From an uncultured Eubacteriales bacterium (GTDB taxonomy: Bacteria > Bacillota > Clostridia > Christensenellales > CAG-314): 64,000 bases of DNA. The position numbers and the translations under genes were made by a program. This document shows, in pieces, positions 17,311-25,169 of this stretch. The notes beneath the pieces are model-generated. The model did no database searches. It saw nothing but the letters and a program-made list of their open reading frames with translations, and was not told the DNA's origin. Position 1 is the first letter of the stretch. Each line of letters opens with the position of its first letter. The DNA lies in assembly GCA_900546875.1 (NCBI GenBank), contig URET01000001.1, forward strand, positions 1 to 64,000, written 5' to 3'.

Positions 17311-18108
17311 CTAATTAAAAAGACTGACATAAAAATTAATGATAGTATTGCCGAAGAACATCGAAATAGCTGATGTAACGGCAAGGAAGGGCCCGAAGGG
17401 GTAAGGTTTGCCGGGCGATTTGCTGCGGGAAGAAAGTCTTGACGCAAGGATAAATACACAGCCGGCAACGGAAGCGGCAAAGACGGCGAGGAAAATGAGT
17501 TTCCAGCCGAGGAACAAGCCTGCGGCGGCAAAGAATTTGATATCTCCTCCTCCGATAGCTTCTTTTTTTGCAAAGAATTTAAAAGAGAAGAAGAGGAGGA
17601 GGCCGAAGCAGAGCATACCGATGGCGGTCAGAATTCTGTCAAGCGGAGACGCTGAAAGAGCGTTGTTTCCGAAAAGGACCAGGATCAGACCGAGGAGCGC
17701 GATGATTATATTCAGAGAGTCCGGTATTATCATGTGTTCCGAGTCGATAAAAAAAACGCAGATAAGGACGGAGAGAAAAATCATAGCGGTGAAGGTAAAC
17801 AAGGTATTCCCGTAAAGGAGGTAGCAAATCAGCCACAGGAAGCAGTTTAGCAATTCCACGAAAATATACCTCGGAGAAATACGGGTTTTACAGAAGGCAC
17901 ATTTACCTCTGAGGAAAATATACGATAAAACCGGGATATTATGGTACCATTTAAGCTTTTCTCCGCATACCGGACAATGTGAAGGCGGGAGAGCAAGACT
18001 CATTCCGAGCGGGAGTCTGTATATGACGACGTTCAGGAAGCTTCCGAAAACAGCTCCGAGAAGGGCGGAAAGTACCATAAAAAGGATGTTTGATATATTT
18101 TCGGGCAT
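17311..18108 (-). CDS. pilD: Prepilin peptidase / N-methyltransferase (PilD type)
   Basis: A 265-residue membrane aspartyl protease that cleaves prepilin leaders and methylates the new N-terminus. The N-terminal methylase part has FGSFLNVVIYRLP and two CxxC pairs (CPVC, CAFC). Catalytic Asp residues lie in FIDSEHMIIPD near residue 135 and in the GGGDIKFFAA motif near residue 190. About eight membrane helices are seen. It would process the prepilins encoded upstream in the same operon. Confidence 0.93.
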   Translation of the reverse strand: MPENISNILFMVLSALLGAVFGSFLNVVIYRLPLGMSLALPPSHCPVCGEKLKWYHNIPVLSYIFLRGKCAFCKTRISPRYIFVELLNCFLWLICYLLYGNTLFTFTAMIFLSVLICVFFIDSEHMIIPDSLNIIIALLGLILVLFGNNALSASPLDRILTAIGMLCFGLLLFFSFKFFAKKEAIGGGDIKFFAAAGLFLGWKLIFLAVFAASVAGCVFILASRLSSRSKSPGKPYPFGPFLAVTSAISMFFGNTIINFYVSLFN

Positions 18109-18251
18109 AAAATTTCTCCGGCGGACAAATCCTGCGATATAAGCAATATGAACTGGTTGTCAAAAGCTGAGTTTTATCTTTCGGCCGAACGGAAAACTGA
18201 CATTTACAAGATAAATAAGGCAGTATGAGTCGTTCGGGCAAAATGGTGCGG

Positions 18252-18338
18252 GAAGAAAGTCGGGATTCAGTCAGACTGACATGAGAAGAAGGTCGGGGTT
18301 CAGGCTGAAAGCCGAGGAAAGGGAGTCGGGGTGCTCAG
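18252..18338. repeat. Three degenerate ~19-bp direct repeats between pilus genes
   Basis: GAAGAAAGTCGGGATTCAG (18252-18270), GAAGAAGGTCGGGGTTCAG (18285-18303) and a looser third copy at 18316-18338 fill most of the 245-base gap between the PilX-like gene and pilD. No gene is supported in this gap. The copies lie on the transcribed side of the operon, so they would be part of the mRNA. Confidence 0.5.
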
Positions 18339-18353
18339 ACAAATTATCGATGA

Positions 18354-18791
18354 TCACGGGACGTTCTCGTATTCCCAGCTGATGACTTTTTTATCCTGAG
18401 TAAAGTGGACGGTAAGCATTTCGTTCATATCTGAGCTGTGCGGGGTAATGGAAATGGTGTTAGAGAACTCTCCGAAAGAGGCTTGAACGGTGAAGGTGTA
18501 AGTGATGCCGTTGATATTCAGGGTAAAATTCTGAGCGGTTGTCTCCGATGTATAGATATTGAGGGCGGTTTGAGCGGCGCGGTCGAGCAACATACGCTGC
18601 TGAGCTTTAAGCATAGTGGAGCTTCTTCTTTTCATTTGAGCCATGTCTGCTGAAATAAGGGAAGCGGCAATGATGGAAAAGACCACTAGGACGACCATAG
18701 TAGCCATAAGGGCGAAACCGCCGTCATTACGGTATTTAAGAAAGCTTTTGCTTTTTCTGCGGAACAGAGAATGAAGATGTTTACCAGACAT
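18354..18791 (-). CDS. PilX/GspK-like minor pilin or pilus-assembly protein with prepilin-type N-terminus
   Basis: A 145-residue protein starting at an ATG preceded by GGAGG five bases away; a longer upstream frame overlaps the previous gene and is not needed. A basic leader (RRKSKSFLKYRNDG) is followed by GFALMATMVVLVVFSIIAAS, a typical prepilin-like hydrophobic helix in which the +5 Glu is replaced, as in PilX- and GspK-like minor components. The rest is a small predicted beta-rich domain with a long helix rich in Gln and Arg. It is the fourth gene of the pilus operon. Assignment rests on the N-terminus and position. Confidence 0.65.
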   Translation of the reverse strand: MSGKHLHSLFRRKSKSFLKYRNDGGFALMATMVVLVVFSIIAASLISADMAQMKRRSSTMLKAQQRMLLDRAAQTALNIYTSETTAQNFTLNINGITYTFTVQASFGEFSNTISITPHSSDMNEMLTVHFTQDKKVISWEYENVP

Positions 18792-18804
18792 AATAACCTC
18801 CGTT

Positions 18805-19401
18805 TCAGGACTCCGTGAAATTATAGAGAAGCAAGTCATTTCCGGAAATCGAGCCTTGAGTGGTACAGGAGAAAATTCTCACGGAAATATCGGTAACAGA
18901 CGTTTCGTAATAAAATGGGGTGACAGCGGCATAAAAAGCGATGCTGTCGCCATAGGAGCATTGTGACCAAGCAGCCGAGAAAAAGATGTAGTACACATGT
19001 TTTCCGACAAGCGGATCGGCAGAAGAGGTTTTGTAGACGGCGCGGGCAAGACCCAGATCCGGGCCGAAAGGTTTCAGCGAGAAGCTTCCGGAGTCAACGG
19101 AAAGAGGGGAATCGAGGCCGGAAAGAGCGTCGTCTGAGGCAAGGTTTTCAGCGTCGTAAAACATGGCAAGGGTATTGAAGAAGCTCTCATAAGAAGGGTC
19201 GGTATCGTTGAAGGTATGGTCCAGCCAGAGCTCATGGATGTTATAAGTTATATTAGCTGAGAAAAGGCTTTCGTTTGTACGTGAAGAAACGCGCGTAGAA
19301 GTTAGCGCGACGCTTATGACGCACGTACTTATTATTCCGAGAATAACTATAGATAACAGCAGTTCCAATAACGTGAGACCGCGCTGATTTCCGATTTTCA
19401 T
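18805..19401 (-). CDS. Prepilin-like minor pilin
   Basis: A 198-residue protein with a short leader MKIGNQRG, a class III cleavage site G|LTLLE and a hydrophobic helix LLLSIVILGIISTCVISVAL. Glu at +5 is present, so processing by PilD is expected. The globular part has no recognised domain. It overlaps the PilM-like gene by four bases and the next gene follows within 15 bases. Confidence 0.8.
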   Translation of the reverse strand: MKIGNQRGLTLLELLLSIVILGIISTCVISVALTSTRVSSRTNESLFSANITYNIHELWLDHTFNDTDPSYESFFNTLAMFYDAENLASDDALSGLDSPLSVDSGSFSLKPFGPDLGLARAVYKTSSADPLVGKHVYYIFFSAAWSQCSYGDSIAFYAAVTPFYYETSVTDISVRIFSCTTQGSISGNDLLLYNFTES

Positions 19402-20375
19402 GATCTGATATAATTATACTGTTTGTCCACCTTGTTCAGAAACAAGGCAAGCAAGGCAAGGTTATTTTCGTAAAGTTCATATTCTTTCGGCAGTTGAAGG
19501 ATGACGAAATCCATATCGGAGTCTCTTGAGAGGAGGTTGACGATACCGTCGTAATCTTTCACTCTTACATACGCTTTTTTAGGGACGGGAAGATTGAGAT
19601 CTTTGCATCTTGAGATAAAAGAGAAGAGAGGGAACTGCCATTTGAAGATATGGGATTCTATTTCGGCGTGCATTCTCGGATTGAGGAAGTCTCTGGGAGA
19701 GAAGGCGGAAAACAATTCGGTGCCGAAAGGTATGCAGTACTGAGCAAGCACAGAGCTGCCGCTGCAGATAAAGCATTCGGTTTTATGATTTGAGATGTCT
19801 ATGCCCATGAAGGCGTTGTCTTTTCCCAAAACTCCGGAAGAGATCTGAAAGCCTCCGTTTCCGGTGAACTGTGCAAAGAGGGAAGCTGTAGCGATGGCGT
19901 TGTTGGTATAGAAGCTGAGGTTGTGGTTGGTATTAATGAGGTGTCTGTTTATGCTTTTCAGGTCATCGGGATTACATAAAGAATAAACGGAAATGACCTG
20001 ATTTTTAGTGGTTTTGATGACGTTGAGATTGATCTGAGCAGGTTTAGTAATACTCGGGAATAGTTTTTTGGCTTCGGTGAAGAGATTTTCGTCGTTTTTT
20101 CTGCCGCCGATGTTAGGTACTGAAATGTAATCAATGGCAATAGCTTCCGTGGGTGCAGCAAGTCTGATGTTGGCTTCTGAGATGTCGTTCACGAGGAGCA
20201 TTTCATTGAAGACTTTAGTAAAAACGCCGGTATAGTTGATATAGCCCGGGGCGGTGAAGGGGGCGGGGATATCCATCGGGAAAACCGTAGCCGAAGCGAG
20301 ACCTCCGTCGGAGGGTGAAAACATGGCAAAAGCTTTTTTAGCGTATATATCGATACTTATGGAAACGTTGTTCAT
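19398..20375 (-). CDS. Divergent PilM-like (actin-fold) pilus assembly protein
   Basis: A 325-residue soluble protein. Features compatible with a PilM/GspL-type actin fold are an N-terminal VSISIDIYAKKAFAMF strand pair, a central MGIDISNHKTECFICSGSS segment resembling the second phosphate-binding loop, and alternating strands and helices. Conservation is low and the first phosphate loop is weak. Its place between two prepilin genes, ahead of pilD-pilC-pilB, is where PilM-like proteins occur in clostridial pilus loci. No PilN or PilO homologue follows, which is unusual. Assignment is tentative. Confidence 0.5.
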   Translation of the reverse strand: MNNVSISIDIYAKKAFAMFSPSDGGLASATVFPMDIPAPFTAPGYINYTGVFTKVFNEMLLVNDISEANIRLAAPTEAIAIDYISVPNIGGRKNDENLFTEAKKLFPSITKPAQINLNVIKTTKNQVISVYSLCNPDDLKSINRHLINTNHNLSFYTNNAIATASLFAQFTGNGGFQISSGVLGKDNAFMGIDISNHKTECFICSGSSVLAQYCIPFGTELFSAFSPRDFLNPRMHAEIESHIFKWQFPLFSFISRCKDLNLPVPKKAYVRVKDYDGIVNLLSRDSDMDFVILQLPKEYELYENNLALLALFLNKVDKQYNYIRS

Positions 20376-20429
20376 ACTATTTCTCCGGTGAACATTAATG
20401 GTAAGCCGAAAAACGGCAGCAAACTTCGG

Positions 20430-20990
20430 TTACGGAACGCTCTGAGTGCGACGGGCGTAAAGGAAGGAGTAGGAGTTGACGGAAGTACCGTTGAGATACA
20501 CGATAGTACATTCGACTAAGCTTGTATTTTCGTTTACGTTTTTCGGTGAACTGAATGATATAGAGGTGACGTTACCGGCGCATCTGTACGTGAAATGGGG
20601 GTCAGCAGAACCGTTGTAACCGCAGAGCACGGCGGTATCAGGATCATCAGGAATAAAAGATAACCTGAAATAATATGAATTCAATGAAGAGGCAGGGTCG
20701 GAAGGGCGGGCGATGAAAGCATCGAAATCCGTTCCGGCTTCAGGATACACATTGAAAACGTATTCGGGCGTGTCATACTCTTCAAGCACTGAGCGGATGA
20801 CGTTTTCGATAACGGTAATGTCGTCGCGCGTGTCGCCGATAAGTGCGTCAGAAGAGGCGAGCGAGACTATTGAAGAAAAAACAGACGCAATAACAATAGT
20901 AACGATACCTAAAACCACGATCGCTACCATCATTTCAATCAAAGTAAAACCGCTTTGAGATTTTGAAGGTTTGTATTTTTTATTCAGCAT
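20430..20990 (-). CDS. Prepilin-like protein with canonical GFTLIE cleavage site
   Basis: A 186-residue protein with a basic leader ending in KSQSG and the cleavage/methylation site G|FTLIE at residues 14-19, followed by a hydrophobic helix MMVAIVVLGIVTIVIASVF. This is the strongest PilD substrate in the cluster. The mature domain carries no recognised fold. It is the first gene of the minus-strand operon, and the intergenic region behind it should hold the operon promoter. Its length suggests a minor pilin or pseudopilin rather than the major ComGC-type pilin. Confidence 0.85.
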   Translation of the reverse strand: MLNKKYKPSKSQSGFTLIEMMVAIVVLGIVTIVIASVFSSIVSLASSDALIGDTRDDITVIENVIRSVLEEYDTPEYVFNVYPEAGTDFDAFIARPSDPASSLNSYYFRLSFIPDDPDTAVLCGYNGSADPHFTYRCAGNVTSISFSSPKNVNENTSLVECTIVYLNGTSVNSYSFLYARRTQSVP

Positions 20991-21303
20991 AGTCGCACCA
21001 ATCGCATTTGTCGAATGCTTGTTGATTATTTTAACTAATTATACATTAAGAAGCGATATTTTTAAAGCGTTTTAGTAGTATTATAGTCAAAAAAAACAAT
21101 AAAAATTTAACTGTCGGAATAAAAGGAAGAAAGGGTACGGATGAAAGAGCGTATGAAACGGAAGTATTAAAATCAGTTTAAAAACAATTCATAATAAGTT
21201 AAAGTTAAGGGAATAGAATAGTGCTGACGACAAAGGAAAAAACTATTTTCGGATAAAAAGCGGAGTGACAGACAGACTGTAAAAGGATAGACGGAGGCAA
21301 AAC
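20991..21303. other. Divergent intergenic region between pilus operon and protease gene
   Basis: This 313-base AT-rich stretch holds no supported gene. On the minus strand a TATAAT-like box (complement of 21038-21043) directly preceded by TG is a weak candidate for the pilus operon promoter; no good -35 box was found. On the plus side the sequence AAAAGGATAGACGGAGGC just before the protease start resembles block A of the repeats near 5.2 kb, but most of the match is the ribosome binding site. Confidence 0.4.
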
Positions 21304-22287
21304 ATGAACAACAACGATCATAAAAACGAATATGATTTTTTTGACGAAACCCCTTATACTTACGGAAACGATAACAATTTATACAGAGCGGTAAACAATA
21401 AATACAGTGATGTGAAGCACAAGACTCTTAAGATATCGATAATTGTCGGTGTTATAACGCTGTTGATAGGGTTGTTGCTGACTGTTCTTATAGTGGGGAT
21501 ATCGAGAGACAGGCTTGAGAAAGAGTACAGCGAGATGCTTACGACATATAAAAGTGATCTTGTAAAGGAGATAATGAAGAATCTCGATTACAAATACGAG
21601 GTCAGCGGCGGCAACATGTCGATAGGGACATATATAGCAAACATAATGATGGATTCCGTGGTAGAGGTATATTGTTATGAGAGCGCGTCGTCGACCTCCT
21701 ATTCGGCAACTGCGACAGCTCTGCTGATAAACGACGAGGGTTACATGGTAACAAATGCTCATGTAGTGACATACGAGTCGCGTTCGTTTTTTCAGAACAA
21801 GGTGATAACCAATAAATACGCGAAAATACAGTGCAAATTCAAGGGCAGGAGCGATATGCATGCGGTATCGGTGCTGAGTTACGATACCGATATTGATCTT
21901 GCGCTTATAAAGTTTGACGAGCTTCCGGGAGAGGGAGTAAACAGCGTGACGTTTGCGTTATCTGATTCGCTGCTGATAGGAGAAACGGCGATAGCGATAG
22001 GTAACGCGGAAGGACTAGGGATATCTCTTACGACAGGGGTAGTGAGTAACAGTGTACAGCAGTATGACGGGGTCGATTATATTCAGACCGACTGTGCCAT
22101 AAATCCGGGTAATTCAGGCGGACCGCTGTATAACGGAGCGGGATACTGCATAGGGGTGGTAACGAGCAAGATGGCGAATTCCAATAATGAAGGACTCGGT
22201 TTTGCCATAACTGCCGATCTTGTGATAGATTATATAGAGGAATATAACAGCGCGCACGGTGTTTTGGTAAAATACAGCGTGATATAG
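21304..22287 (+). CDS. Membrane-anchored trypsin-like serine protease (HtrA-type domain without PDZ)
   Basis: A 327-residue protein. An acidic, Asn- and Tyr-rich cytoplasmic N-terminus (about 1-45) precedes one membrane helix (about 46-68), so the protease domain is extracytoplasmic. The catalytic triad is readable: His in TNAHVV near 156, Asp in DTDIDLALIKF near 200, Ser in NPGNSGGPL near 270. The protein stops soon after the protease domain, without the PDZ domain usual for HtrA/DegP. Probable role: envelope protein quality control or processing. It stands alone between the pilus operon and comM. Confidence 0.88.
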   Translation: MNNNDHKNEYDFFDETPYTYGNDNNLYRAVNNKYSDVKHKTLKISIIVGVITLLIGLLLTVLIVGISRDRLEKEYSEMLTTYKSDLVKEIMKNLDYKYEVSGGNMSIGTYIANIMMDSVVEVYCYESASSTSYSATATALLINDEGYMVTNAHVVTYESRSFFQNKVITNKYAKIQCKFKGRSDMHAVSVLSYDTDIDLALIKFDELPGEGVNSVTFALSDSLLIGETAIAIGNAEGLGISLTTGVVSNSVQQYDGVDYIQTDCAINPGNSGGPLYNGAGYCIGVVTSKMANSNNEGLGFAITADLVIDYIEEYNSAHGVLVKYSVI

Positions 22288-22496
22288 CTTGATGACTGAG
22301 GTAAGCTGAAGTTCGGGTCTGTGATGTCAGGCGGCAGTTGAAGGGGAGAGATGGCGGCACAAGGGAGGAAAAATAATTGCAGAAAATCGGTATACGGTAT
22401 TAAAAACAGTTGTAAAAAATCAAGGTAACCTTTAAAATAAAATAAAGTTGCCGAAAAGAAAGGGAATTCGAAAGATAAAAAGGTGAGGGGAGAAAA

Positions 22497-24029
22497 ATGT
22501 CGCTTTCAAAGGTGAGGAGTTACGGGCTTGAAGGGCTCGAGGGGTATGAGGTAGACATAGAAGTCGATCTTCACAAAGGGATACCCTCATATGACATAGT
22601 AGGGCTACCCGATACGTCTGTGAAAGAGTCGAGAGAGAGGGTGAAATCGGCTTTCAAAAACAACGGGTTCAATTATCCCATAGGGAAGATAGTAGTCAAT
22701 TTAGCTCCGGCAGACACGAAGAAAGAAGGCACGATATATGATCTGCCGTTGGCATTGGGGCTGCTGTTATCCACTCAGCAACTTGCGGCAAAAGGGATAG
22801 GCGAATATATAGTAATGGGCGAATTGTCTCTTAACGGTGATATAAGAGGTATAAGAGGCGTGTTGCCGATGCTAATATCCGCGAAGCAGGCCGGGATCAG
22901 GAAGGCGATAATTCCGTATGAAAACGCCAAGGAAGCGAGATATATAGAGGGAGTGGACGTATATGCGTTTTCCACGCTGAAGGATGTATGCGCTTTTTTT
23001 ACGGGAGAGAAGGCGTTTTCGCCGGTTCCTGTCGAGGAGTGGAGAGTTCCGGAAGGACAGGTGTCGGATTACGACACGAAGTACATAAAGGGGCAGTATG
23101 CGGCTCGCAGGGCGACGGAGATAGCCGTAGCGGGAGGACACAATATTCTGTATATAGGACCTCCGGGCGCGGGGAAGACCATGATGGCGAAGGCAGTGGT
23201 GACGATAATGCCCGATCTGACTTTCGAGGAGGCGCTGGAGACCACGAAGATACACAGTGTTGCCGGTATACTTGACGAAAAGGAGGGCTTTGTATCTCGC
23301 AGACCTTTCAGGACGCCTCATCACACAGCTACGGTGGCGGCGATGGCGGGCGGAGGGATAGACGCTTTGCCCGGGGAAATAAGTCTGGCGCATAACGGTG
23401 TGTTATTTCTCGACGAACTGCCGGAGTACCCGAGGAAGGTGCTGGAAACTCTTCGTCAGCCTCTTGAAGACGGTACTATGACGGTATCCAGGCAGAAGAT
23501 AAAGATAGAATATCCGTCTGACTTTATACTTATAGCAAGCATGAATCCGTGTCCTTGCGGGAATTACGGAAGCAAGGAGCATGAATGCAGATGTACTCCG
23601 ACGCAGATACATAAGTATTTGAACAAGCTTTCGGGGCCTCTGCTGGACAGGATAGATATACACATAGATGTAGACGGAGTGACGTATGACGATATAACCG
23701 ACAAGGAAGACGCGGAGGCTTCCGCTGTTATAAAAGACAGAGTGAATGCGGCGAGGGAAATACAGCGAAAGAGGTATGAAGGTACAGGGAAATACTGTAA
23801 CTCGCAGATGAACAATGCAATGCTCAAGGAGTACTGTAAGCTTGACAGCAAGTCGGAGGCTATGCTTGAGGCGGCGTTCACGAAGCTGAAGCTCAGTGCG
23901 AGGGCGTATTCGAGGATACTGAAGGTATCGAGGACCATAGCGGATCTGGCGGGAGAAGAGAACATACTGCCGGTACATGTAGCCGAGGCCATACAATACC
24001 GATCCTTGGACAGGAAATATGAATTATAA
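22497..24029 (+). CDS. comM: YifB/ComM-family AAA+ ATPase (Mg-chelatase-like)
   Basis: A 510-residue protein with an N-terminal Lon-protease-like domain (about 1-170, including GLPDTSVKESRERVKSAFKN) and an AAA+ domain with Walker A GPPGAGKTM near 223, then RPFRTPHHTATVAAMAGGG and Walker B LFLDELPEY. Family members such as ComM are hexameric helicases promoting branch migration in natural transformation. Directly downstream is dprA, and the pilus operon lies upstream on the other strand, which fits a DNA-uptake setting. The comM name follows the family; orthology is not proven. Confidence 0.88.
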   Translation: MSLSKVRSYGLEGLEGYEVDIEVDLHKGIPSYDIVGLPDTSVKESRERVKSAFKNNGFNYPIGKIVVNLAPADTKKEGTIYDLPLALGLLLSTQQLAAKGIGEYIVMGELSLNGDIRGIRGVLPMLISAKQAGIRKAIIPYENAKEARYIEGVDVYAFSTLKDVCAFFTGEKAFSPVPVEEWRVPEGQVSDYDTKYIKGQYAARRATEIAVAGGHNILYIGPPGAGKTMMAKAVVTIMPDLTFEEALETTKIHSVAGILDEKEGFVSRRPFRTPHHTATVAAMAGGGIDALPGEISLAHNGVLFLDELPEYPRKVLETLRQPLEDGTMTVSRQKIKIEYPSDFILIASMNPCPCGNYGSKEHECRCTPTQIHKYLNKLSGPLLDRIDIHIDVDGVTYDDITDKEDAEASAVIKDRVNAAREIQRKRYEGTGKYCNSQMNNAMLKEYCKLDSKSEAMLEAAFTKLKLSARAYSRILKVSRTIADLAGEENILPVHVAEAIQYRSLDRKYEL

Positions 24030-24035
24030 GGAAAT

Positions 24036-25169
24036 ATGGGGATTTTGCGATTTTCCGTGACAAACCATAATGCTGCGCTGATACTTTCGGGCGCACATGT
24101 TACTCCCGTTCAATTCAAACGACTGATGACTCTTTTCGGCGACGGCGAGAGTCTTTTTGATGTTATATTGACCGAAAGGGAAGCAATAGAGAAGGTCACG
24201 GGCAAAGAGAAATACGAAATAATAAAGTCGAATTGCACGGAGGAGTATGTCGAGTACAATCTTGCGAAGTACGAAAAGAGCGGGATAAGATTAATATCGG
24301 TATTTGACGGTGAATATCCTGAGAGGCTGAGGCACAGTGAGGGGTCGCCGTATATGCTTTATTGCAGGGGAGATACGGGATTGCTTGATGCTGAGGACAC
24401 GATAGCGGTATGCGGGACCAGAAGCTGTACGACATACGGACGAAGGGTTGCAGAGGATTTTGTGAATGCATTTTCGCTTGCGGGGATGGTGACAGTATGC
24501 GGGGCGTCTGAAGGGATCGAGGCGGCAGCGCTCAAGAAGGCGGTGAAATGCGGAGGAAGGGCTATAATGGTGCTTCCTTTCGGGTGTGACGCGATGATAC
24601 AGGGACCGGAAAACTCGATAACGGAGCAGATAGCGCGGGAAGGTCTGATGGTGAGTGAATTTTCCTTCGGTGCGGGTTACGGGTCTTTTATGTATGCGGC
24701 GGCAAAGAGGCTGATAGCGATATTATCAGACGGAGTGGTATTGATAGAAGCCGGAGAGAGGAGCGGTGCGTTGGGGATATGCGACGCGGCGATAGAATAC
24801 AACAAAGAACTGTTTGTAGTACCCGGCGGGATAAATTCGACGGCGTCTGCGGGGGCCAATATGCTGATAAAGACAATGCCCGAATGTATGGTTACCTCGT
24901 CGGCGGACATAATAGAAAGAATGCACGTCAAGTACGTACCGGTATTTCCGGAAAAGGAAGAAGAAAGGGACGTGGGAAATATGTCTGAGGAAGAGAAGAA
25001 GGTAATGGAGCTTGTAAGCGCGGAGGAAAAATCGCTGAACGAGCTTGTGGCCGAAAGCGGAATGGAGACATCGGAATTATTTTCGGTATTATCCTGCATG
25101 GAGATGCTCGGGTATATAGAAAAGACTCCGCACGGGAGATACATTGCAAAGGGAAGGGGGAGGAAATGA
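24036..25169 (+). CDS. dprA: DprA/Smf-family DNA processing protein, divergent
   Basis: A 377-residue protein. An N-terminal helical part (about 1-70) is followed by a Rossmann-like DprA core with VCGTRSCTTYGRRVAEDF, then SEFSFGAG and ERSGALGICDAAIEYNKELFVVPG, and a C-terminal winged-helix-like segment (about 310-370). Family members load RecA on incoming single-stranded DNA. It follows comM by six bases and overlaps topA by four. The usual FPxRNR stretch is replaced by FMYAAAKRL and the GIDAAAH motif reads GIEAAAL, so this copy is divergent in its nucleic-acid-binding region. Family call is firm; full activity is uncertain. Confidence 0.85.
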   Translation: MGILRFSVTNHNAALILSGAHVTPVQFKRLMTLFGDGESLFDVILTEREAIEKVTGKEKYEIIKSNCTEEYVEYNLAKYEKSGIRLISVFDGEYPERLRHSEGSPYMLYCRGDTGLLDAEDTIAVCGTRSCTTYGRRVAEDFVNAFSLAGMVTVCGASEGIEAAALKKAVKCGGRAIMVLPFGCDAMIQGPENSITEQIAREGLMVSEFSFGAGYGSFMYAAAKRLIAILSDGVVLIEAGERSGALGICDAAIEYNKELFVVPGGINSTASAGANMLIKTMPECMVTSSADIIERMHVKYVPVFPEKEEERDVGNMSEEEKKVMELVSAEEKSLNELVAESGMETSELFSVLSCMEMLGYIEKTPHGRYIAKGRGRK

